This document shows, one piece after another, positions 57,604 through 64,000 of a stretch of DNA of 64,000 nt (positions within the stretch are counted from its first letter, which is position 1; every line of letters begins with the position of its first letter). The stretch covers positions 462,410 to 526,409 of the forward strand of contig JAOPHQ010002280.1 in assembly GCA_030340625.1 (NCBI GenBank), written 5' to 3'. Made by a program: the position numbers and the translations under genes. The notes under the pieces were generated by a model. The model had not been told where the DNA came from and did not search any database. It saw nothing but the letters and a program-made list of their open reading frames with translations. The stretch is from Merluccius polli. Its lineage: Eukaryota > Chordata > Actinopteri > Gadiformes > Merlucciidae.

Positions 57604-57611
57604 GTCGAAGC

Positions 57612-57987
57612 CAGAGCTATAGAGAAAACAGAGTTACGACACGCTTTGATGTCGCCGCTAGGGCTGTCACGTGGTTCATGTAAGCCTCAATAGTTCCAAA
57701 CAAACCGCAAGCTGCCATAGCGGTCAGTCTTGTCATGGTAAATATCAAAATAAAACACGTTTAACTGTTTTTGCGCTAGCTTTTGTGCTTGAATAATAGT
57801 AATAAACCTTTGGAGGGAAACGTTCGTGTTAGCTTGGCTAGGTTACTTACGTGAGTGATGCTAACTTTACAAGGTTGGTTCTGTATTTGCGTTTAGATAA
57901 ACAAGTTACCATTTAATTGTTACTATTATTGGACTATTATTATTGCACTCTTAGCACTTACCTGTTTTGTGAAATGTCAGCTTTTCC
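57612..57987. other. Unassigned interval between P MITE and LINE
   Basis: Begins with a half copy of the CAGAGCTATAGAG repeat seen at 26614. No gene seen. Confidence 0.4.
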
Positions 57988-58856
57988 AAGGCAAGGCAAG
58001 GCAGCTTTATTTATATAGCGCATACACAATGGCAACTCAATGCGCTTTACATAAAACAAGAATTGAAATAAACATTTTAAAAAATAAAATAAAATAAATA
58101 AATAAAAACAACTACAGAAGAATAGAAAGAAATAAAATACTATAAGAGCAGCATAAAATCATGATTTAAAAGGACATAGTGCAATTAAAATTTACAATTT
58201 AAAGTGCTTTCAACAAGCTCAATCATAAGCACAGGAGAAGAGAAGTGTTTTTAACCTGGATTTAAAAATATTCACAGTTGGGGCTGATTTCAGTTCAGCT
58301 GGTAGTTTGTTCCAGTTTTGTGCAGCATAACAGCTAAAAGCTGCTTCACCATGTTTCGTTTGAACTCTGGGCTTCACTATCTGACTGTGTCAGTAGATCT
58401 CAGAGCCCTACTGGGTTTGTATTCTACTAAGATGTCACTCATGTATTCTGGACCAAAACCATTCAGTGATTTGTAGACCAGTAGCAGAACTTTAAAATCT
58501 ATTCTATAGCTGACTGGGAGCCAGTGTAAATACTTTAGAACTGGAGTAATGTGCTCTGATCTCTTTGTTCTGGTTAAAACTCGAGCTGCAGCGTTCTGAA
58601 TGAGCTGCAGCTGTTTAATGCTTTTTTGTGGGAGTCCAGTCAGAAGACCGTTACAGTAGTCGAGTCTACTGGAGATGAAGGCATGAATCAACTTCTCCTG
58701 GTCTGTTTGAGACATAAAACCCTTCACTCTGGATATGTTCTTAAGCTGATAGAAGGCTGTTTTGGTGATGGATTTGATATGACTGCTGAAGGTCAAATCT
58801 GAGTCTATCAGCACGCCAAGGTTTCTGACTTGGTCCCTAGTTTTTAGAGAGAGAGT
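57988..58856 (-). mobile_element. 5'-truncated LINE (L2/CR1-like), minus strand
   Basis: The minus strand keeps the C-terminal end of a reverse transcriptase: VRNLGVLIDSDLTFSSHIKS, SRLDYCNGLLTGLPQKS and LKYLHWLPVSYRI. A frame is open at 58814-58377. The 3' end reads GCGCTATATAAATAAAGCTG followed by (CCTTG)n. The family (jockey-like, L2/Rex/CR1 group) is inferred from the thumb-region motifs. The endonuclease and palm are missing; the LTR of the next element begins at the truncation point. Confidence 0.85.
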
Positions 58857-58865
58857 GACTCGAGA

Positions 58866-59656
58866 TGTTTACTGACGGCAATCCAAAGTACGTTTCATCT
58901 TTATTACCAAGTTTAGTTATTTTAAAAGGACATGTAGGAGACTAAAGGACATTTAGTTATTTTTGTAGGACATGGATCAGAACCATGGAGACTTTAAGAT
59001 GGAGCCATGTATCAGATCTATCAAACAACCACTAATTATGCTTGAATATGATCAGTCAAAATCTAACTCAAGCAACTATTCACACTGAATGTATGGTTAT
59101 ATGTTAGATCTATCAGATGACCAATGAATTGGGTCACACTAACCTCGGGGCCTTTCTGCTGAAGTAAGACAGAAGCATGAGATAAGCAGAAGCGTGTAAT
59201 CATAGGAGTGAAACTCCACATGATCAGAATGAGTACATTGTTGGTGACGTGCAGAATACATGGTGATAATCATAGATAGTAAAGAACAGGCAGGCTTGTC
59301 TTTGAACATGTAAAGAACAATGGGAGTCAGATAATACGAGGATGACATGGGGAAACGTAGACAGCCAGCCTTTTGTGATGACGGTTGCAATGTGTGTGTA
59401 TATAACATCTTGAGATAGAGATATGTGTGCTCAGACTTTGCGAACTGACACACACATACTTTGTTGTTCGGTCAGGGAAACATAGTCGGACCCAGATATA
59501 TCTGTTAAAAACTCTGCACATTATACTGGTGTTAACAATAAAACTGATTATTTCTTAAAGATAAACCACTTCTTCTATCGCTTCATTAACGAACACGCGT
59601 GAGTAGGGGTTTCATTTTTTTCCATCATCATCACTTTGAAACTGCCTCTCACAACA
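58866..59656 (+). repeat. 5' LTR of the retrovirus-like element
   Basis: The probable LTR starts TGTTTACTGACGG and ends CTCTCACAACA, directly before the primer-binding site. It has a TATATAA box at 59399-59405 and AATAAA at 59537-59542 in the right order. The left edge is inferred from the end of LINE similarity. The 3' LTR lies outside the window, so length and identity cannot be checked. Confidence 0.65.
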
Positions 59657-59658
59657 AT

Positions 59659-59678
59659 TGGCGACCCCGTGACGTGAT
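59659..59678 (+). promoter_or_regulatory. Primer-binding site, tRNA-Trp-like
   Basis: TGGCGACCCCGTGACGTGAT two bases after the LTR. Compared with the tRNA-Trp complement TGGTGACCCCGACGTGAT it has one substitution and a two-base insertion. Confidence 0.55.
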
Positions 59679-59741
59679 GAAGACGAAGAAGTGACCCAGT
59701 GGGTGAGAGGACCGAGTGACAGCAGAACTACGTGGGCCCAC

Positions 59742-60836
59742 CAGGGCTTGAAAACGAAATTATTTTTCAATCGTTCCGCTCCGAACGGAACCGGTATATT
59801 TAACGTTTTCGTTCTTGCGTTCCGCCACCAACATATCGTTCCTGAACCGGTTCGGAACGTAAAATAACGTTCGTTCTTAACGTTCCGGCAGTGTTATTGG
59901 GCCTCCGCGGTGTGTTACTATTGCGGCCCCCCCCCCCCCGGCCGTGGTCCGTGGTGTGTTACTATTGCGCACCCCCCGTCGGCCGTTACTATTGCGCCCC
60001 CCCCCCCCCCCCCCCCCCCCCCCCGCGCGGTGTGTTACTATTGCGCGCCCCCCCCCCCGTTGGCCGGCCGCGGTGTGTTTGTGTTACTATTGCGGGCATA
60101 GACATATATACATATACATAGTATACATGTATATATGTCTATGATTGGCACCCCCGCCGGCCGTAGGTCCGCGGTGACGCTCGAACGTGAACGTCGTTTT
60201 ACGGCAGCGGAAGATTTACGACAGCCAGCATACAGACAGTAAACAGACAGTGAGCACCGGACTTCACATGATATTATTCACAACTCGGATTAATTTAATG
60301 AAACCCATTGATTCTTTTGACCGGTGGACCCTTACGGACTTAAGGAATATAAACAATGCAGGAACGGACACACACCGTACGGACTTTATGATCGCTTCAA
60401 AAGTTGGAAGTCAGACCTTTTCCCCGTCTCTCTTGTTTACCGGTAAGTCTGGATGAATTATGCGTTGGTGTTCATAGTTTGTGTTAAATTAATTGAATGA
60501 TTTATCTGTGGAGAATCTAACTGATCTAACGATGTGCGTTATGTCCATATGGACAGACGTTTTAAACGGTTACCGTATCTTTGTGTAGGTGATCTAAACG
60601 GCTTAAGTCGTTAAGCCACACCCCTGCGTCTATTAGGGACCCCGCTTTTATTGGAAGTTTTACGGTATATAGAGAACGAAAAAAAAACGTTATTAACCGG
60701 TTTTGGGGATTTCAGAATAACGTTTCTGTTCCGGAACAGTTGAAGACCATTTGGTTTTCGTTTCCGTTTCCGTTCCTCGTAAAATTCCGTTCGTTTTCGG
60801 TTTTCGTTTTCGTTCCTTGAACCGGTTCGAGCCCTG
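59742..60836. mobile_element. hAT MITE in the retroviral leader
   Basis: The ends are CAGGGCTTGAAAACG at 59742 and, inverted, CAGGGCTCGAACCGG at 60836, with the duplication GGGCCCAC at 59734-59741 and 60837-60844. It is rich in CGTTC/GAACG words; 59885-60075 has long C runs with GTGTTACTATTGCG units. A 47-bp P-like palindrome lies at 60097. Confidence 0.93.
60097..60143. mobile_element. 47-bp P-like terminal palindrome
   Basis: It runs from CATAGACATATATACATATA to TATATATGTCTATG, an almost perfect inverted repeat of P-type ends with no interior. The flanks (ATTGCGGG and ATTGGCAC) share only part of an 8-bp duplication. Confidence 0.55.
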
Positions 60837-60967
60837 GGGCCCACATAAAAAAGGTAAGCAGAAGCCTGTTATAACAAAATTCTGCGATTGGGCATTACCA
60901 AAACTGTTTTGAAGTCACTTGTGATACTCGTCCTAGACATAGTTTAAACCAGTATAGTGTGCAACAT

Positions 60968-61172
60968 AGGGGACCTGCCGTGTAACGAACAAGCAGAGAC
61001 CGCCGAGGGTTGGAATCCTGTTGGGGAGGAAGAGCCCCACAAAGAGCCAGGGACGCTCCTTTTTAGGACGTAGCCAAATAGGGGGCCTGCCCGTGAAAAC
61101 GTACGCGCAGAGACCGCCCGAGGGTTGGAATCCTATTGGGGAGGAAGAGCCCCAAAAAGCCAGCGGTTTAAA
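60968..61172 (+). repeat. Duplicated leader segment, about 110-bp spacing
   Basis: Words such as CAGAGACCGCC, GAGGGTTGGAATCCT and TTGGGGAGGAAGAGCCCC occur twice between the LTR and gag, with a few differences. The region lies where packaging signals would be expected. Confidence 0.85.
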
Positions 61173-61699
61173 TTCCGCCCCGTCCTCGCCATAAGTATAT
61201 CAATTGGCGGAGGAGAAAAGAGGGTATACGACCCCAAGGTAGCTGGTTCCTTTCAAGACCAGAAGAGGGAACTCTGAGAGGGTAGCCAGAGTAGCCCAAG
61301 GGTATCATTTCCCGGTGACCGTTGGAGTCGGCCCGAAACTCATGATTTAGGAATATTGTATTGTGTGGGTGGTTCCAGGGGTTAGACTTTTCGTGAGATT
61401 CTCATAAGTCTCGTCTAACGCCTGTTCTGTGGGTATATAAAAAAATAAAAAAAAAAAAAACAATTTGAAAATATTTTTCTGTGGGGAAAAACGGGTGGTT
61501 GGATACGGGGAAAGTGTGTCTAAAAGTCTCGCATGAAGCACGGTGAGACCGGACTGAAATCATTTTCAGCCTAGAAGCTTGTCTCACTGGGCAATATTTC
61601 GTGCAGAGAGCAGACCGTGAGTCATTCACACCGACCCTGTATGTGTATAAAAATTGTTTTGTTGATTTAGTGTGTACTGGTTAAAGACAGTGGGTAAAA

Positions 61700-63018
61700 A
61701 TGGACGGGGACACCATAGGAGAGCAATGGAAACAAATCAGGATCCAATTGAGTAGTGGGTGTACACCGAATACACAGGGAAAGATAATGGAGGGTTACGA
61801 GGTAACCTGGATGTGGCTCCAGGAGAAGGGACAGATACCAGGAGACGAGGAACAGGACAGATTGTACCCTATCTGGCGAGGCCGAGAGGGCTGTGTTAAA
61901 AGAGTTAGAAAGGCACAAGGCAGAAGAGGGAGAGCAAAATTGGGGAACAAAGAAGAAGTGGAGAGCTGCTCTAGAGGAGAAAGAGGAGAGGAGAGCGTTA
62001 GTGCATAAAATAGCGTTAACATGTCGAGCACTAGAAGCTCCGAAGGACAGAAACATACCAGGACAGTGACTAAGACAGAGCCTGTTTCACCGACCCAACA
62101 GCCCCCAACTAGACTCAGACACAGACTCTGACGACACAGCCGACGCGAAAGTACCTTTCCCATGCACTGTTATCATACCAGGGGGACTCCAAGCCCCCGT
62201 TATCAATGTAAGAGGCGGGACGTTAGACCTTGACACAGATTTACTAGAGGCAGACGCAGTCCACGCAGGAATGGGAATCATTTGTACATGAACAAAGGAT
62301 TACCATGGCAACAGCTACGAGGGAATTGAAGGATAGACAGAGGGATTTAGAGGCGTTAATACAGGACACACAGCGAAATGCAGCAGCCAGACACATCGGT
62401 CAGAATACGGGTTACGAACCAGGGCAAGACATAGGGGGAAGCACAACCGGAACTAGATGGGGACAAACGGCACCAAACGCTAGGGGACGTCGTGGCAGCC
62501 GGTGGCCGACGCCAATAAGAACAACAACTCAGGCAGGCGTCGGCGCTCCCGTAGCCATAACAACCCGCGAGAACAATGATAATAAGCATACTAAGGGCCA
62601 ACTGTCAGATGGCCACGTCTCCCCCGGCCCTGACCTAACAAGGAGCAGGGAGGGGAATGATATGTCACCATTTAGACTACAGGGAATTAGATTGAGGCAA
62701 AGTCAGGCAGCCCAGGATACAGTACAGACCGAGGACAATGACAGCTCAGATGAAATAAGGACGTTGACCGAGGGAGAGCTTAGGGAATTAATAGGCGAGA
62801 ATGCCAAACATCACAACAAGATGATTACCCACAGCAACAGGGGCATTCACAGCAACAGGGGCATTCACGGCAACGGGTATAGGCCACCAAGGGGTGACGG
62901 ACGTCACCAAGCGCCAAACTCTGCCACAGTCCCTAGAGGGCAGTATCCCCTACACACCCGCAACAACCATCCAGGGCCTGAGAGGGAAGAGGGTTTCCTG
63001 TATCAGCAAGACTCATGA
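61700..63018 (+). pseudogene. Retroviral gag, two segments
   Basis: The first segment starts MDGDTIGEQWKQIRIQL at 61700. Its frame breaks near 61875, after which the adjacent frame continues as a charged coiled coil (KELERHKAEEGEQNWG). The second segment (62305-63018) is open and rich in Arg, Gly, Gln and Asn (RELKDRQRDLEALIQ; repeated SNRGIH near residue 180), resembling a matrix/nucleocapsid tail. No CCHC knuckle is seen. Gag would form the particle shell. Low sequence conservation makes domain borders uncertain. Confidence 0.6.
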
Positions 63019-63024
63019 AGGGGC

Positions 63025-63352
63025 CCGGAAACCTCTGACATAGGGTTGGTGGATCCCTATTTGTCACTGGGGGTGTTGGAGAAGAATTTGCCTTTTCTTG
63101 TGGACTCTGGGGCACGGTACTCTACTCTGAATTGCCGAGTACCGAGCCCAAATTGACTACAGACACGGTTGAATTGACGGGTTTCTCGGGACAGCCTAAT
63201 TATCTGCCTTTGACTACGCCCTTGCGCACATCAGTGGCAGGACAGACTTTTGAACATCGATATATTGTATCTCCTCAGTGTCCAGTGAATCTTATGGGAA
63301 GGGATTTACTGGTGAAAAGCGGAGCATCCATTTTGTGCGGACGGACGGTCTG
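63025..63352 (+). pseudogene. Retroviral-type aspartic protease
   Basis: The active-site region reads PFLVDSGARYSTL, with DSG instead of the usual DTG. The downstream NLMGRDLL corresponds to the conserved GRDLL near the C-terminus. The frame changes between these two motifs (near 63115) and has a stop at 63353, so it is not open across the domain. Confidence 0.75.
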
Positions 63353-63513
63353 ATTGTGACTTTTCCAAATGGACAGACCTTTAACTGCTCGGTGAGCCAG
63401 TGGGGGTCCCATTCACAGATGCTCTTAGCCCAAGACAACACACCAGGTGCTGGTGACCAGTGGGCGGATATCTACTGGGGATTGGTACAGCCAGAAACAT
63501 CGAAAGGGGGGTA

Positions 63514-63843
63514 ACAGACCCACCCACTCCATTTCTGACCTACAAGCCATACTATGATCAACTAACGGCACTAGTTGCAGCATTTTCCAAACAGGTGACA
63601 GAAATCCAGGGGGGTGCAGAGCAGGCACCGGCCCCGAAAGACACCGAGTGGGTGTTGCTAAAAGTCATCAAGAGAAAGTGGTCAGAGCCAAGGTGGACAG
63701 GACCATACCGGGTGACAGAGAGAACCTCACACGCTGTCCGGCTGGACGGCAAAGGTGAAACCTGGTATCATTGGTCACTGTGCGGTGCATCTGACCCACC
63801 GGCAAGAACCCGGGGAGGTGCTAGAAGGGGACGAAAAGAGTAG
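63514..63843 (+). pseudogene. Integrase C-terminal domain (remnant of pol)
   Basis: WVLLKVIKRKWSEPRWTGPY and AVRLDGKGETWYHWS match the SH3-like DNA-binding end of retroviral integrases. It follows the protease remnant by only about 160 bp, so roughly 2.5 kb or more of pol is missing (inferred from the usual pol length). Open from 63514 to the stop at 63843. Confidence 0.78.
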
Positions 63844-64000
63844 GAGGGAGAAGAGTGATACATTTTTACTTTATTAGCTTTGCTACAGGGAAAGAAAAAA
63901 GTCCCCACTAAAGAAAGTTGCTATTTAGCATTAGTACATTTACATTTTTTCATATATAATCATTTTTTCTTGATACGTATTATAATCATAAATAATTATG
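63844..64000. other. AT-rich end of window after pol remnant
   Basis: No gene seen. No LTR start or polypurine tract was recognised before the window ends. Confidence 0.4.

Larger units (their letters stand above)
58866..64000 (+). mobile_element. Endogenous retrovirus-like element, internally deleted, runs off the window
   Basis: Order: 5' LTR, tRNA-Trp-like primer site, leader with an inserted hAT, gag (61700-63018), protease (about 63050-63350), then the integrase C-terminal domain (63514-63843). RT, RNase H and the integrase core are missing, and no env is seen before the window end. It is defective as sequenced. Confidence 0.8.

Noticed and set aside
59891..60144. Three overlapping Pro-rich frames
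   Set aside because: They are generated by poly-C runs inside the hAT MITE.

Overview
This window is vertebrate, most likely teleost fish, DNA and is almost entirely transposable elements. I recognise no conserved host gene. The fish call rests on intron-containing transposase genes with canonical GT/AG sites and on the mix of families: a THAP/P element, a metazoan CACTA-type transposase beside a DUF4806 gene, TTF-zinc-finger hAT transposases, an integrase/HECT transposon and a chromodomain Ty3/Gypsy element. The genus cannot be fixed from the sequence alone.

Layout. 0.1-0.7 kb: two small foldback MITEs. 0.8-7.4 kb: a THAP9-like P element whose 8-bp target-site duplication is still perfect; its gene has eleven exons and at least two N-terminal frame breaks. 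8.0-19.4 kb: an intact CACTA/Tnp2-like transposase ORF, followed on the same strand by a multi-exon DUF4806 gene. Introns of that gene hold a Tc1/mariner relic (12.0-12.8 kb) and a 5.5-kb foldback element with satellite-filled arms (13.4-18.9 kb), which itself contains a tRNA-derived SINE head and a hAT MITE. 19.6-20.3 kb: shuffled repeats and a MITE with a 4-bp duplication. 21.1-24.5 kb: a DNA transposon encoding a DDE-like protein with a DFSENY motif, with repeated motifs on both sides of the gene.

25.0-35.8 kb: a 10.9-kb foldback element with about 1.3-kb inverted arms. Inside it are a hAT element (27.0-28.1 kb) and a 6.1-kb LTR element (28.3-34.4 kb) with apparently identical LTRs and almost no coding capacity. 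36.8-39.8 kb: a spliced hAT transposase gene cut off by the end of another hAT, whose reverse-strand transposase fills 40.4-43.0 kb. 43.2-48.4 kb: a chromodomain Gypsy element on the minus strand with about 98% identical LTRs.

49.0-54.5 kb: the most unusual unit, a DNA transposon with 22-bp repeat-built termini that carries an integrase-like transposase gene and, convergently, a HECT-type ubiquitin ligase gene. Both genes are damaged in this copy. 54.9-56.9 kb: a second copy of the 27-kb hAT, inverted and split by another hAT; each copy shows the empty site of the other. 57.2-57.6 kb: a P-element MITE that keeps its THAP exon. 58.0-58.9 kb: a 5'-truncated LINE. 58.9 kb to the window end: an endogenous retrovirus-like element with LTR, gag and protease, then a jump straight to the integrase C-terminus; a hAT sits in its leader.

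Most element boundaries are supported by target-site duplications seen directly in the sequence. Exon limits were placed by eye from splice sites and family motifs. Several frameshifts lie near homopolymers and may be assembly errors rather than decay.
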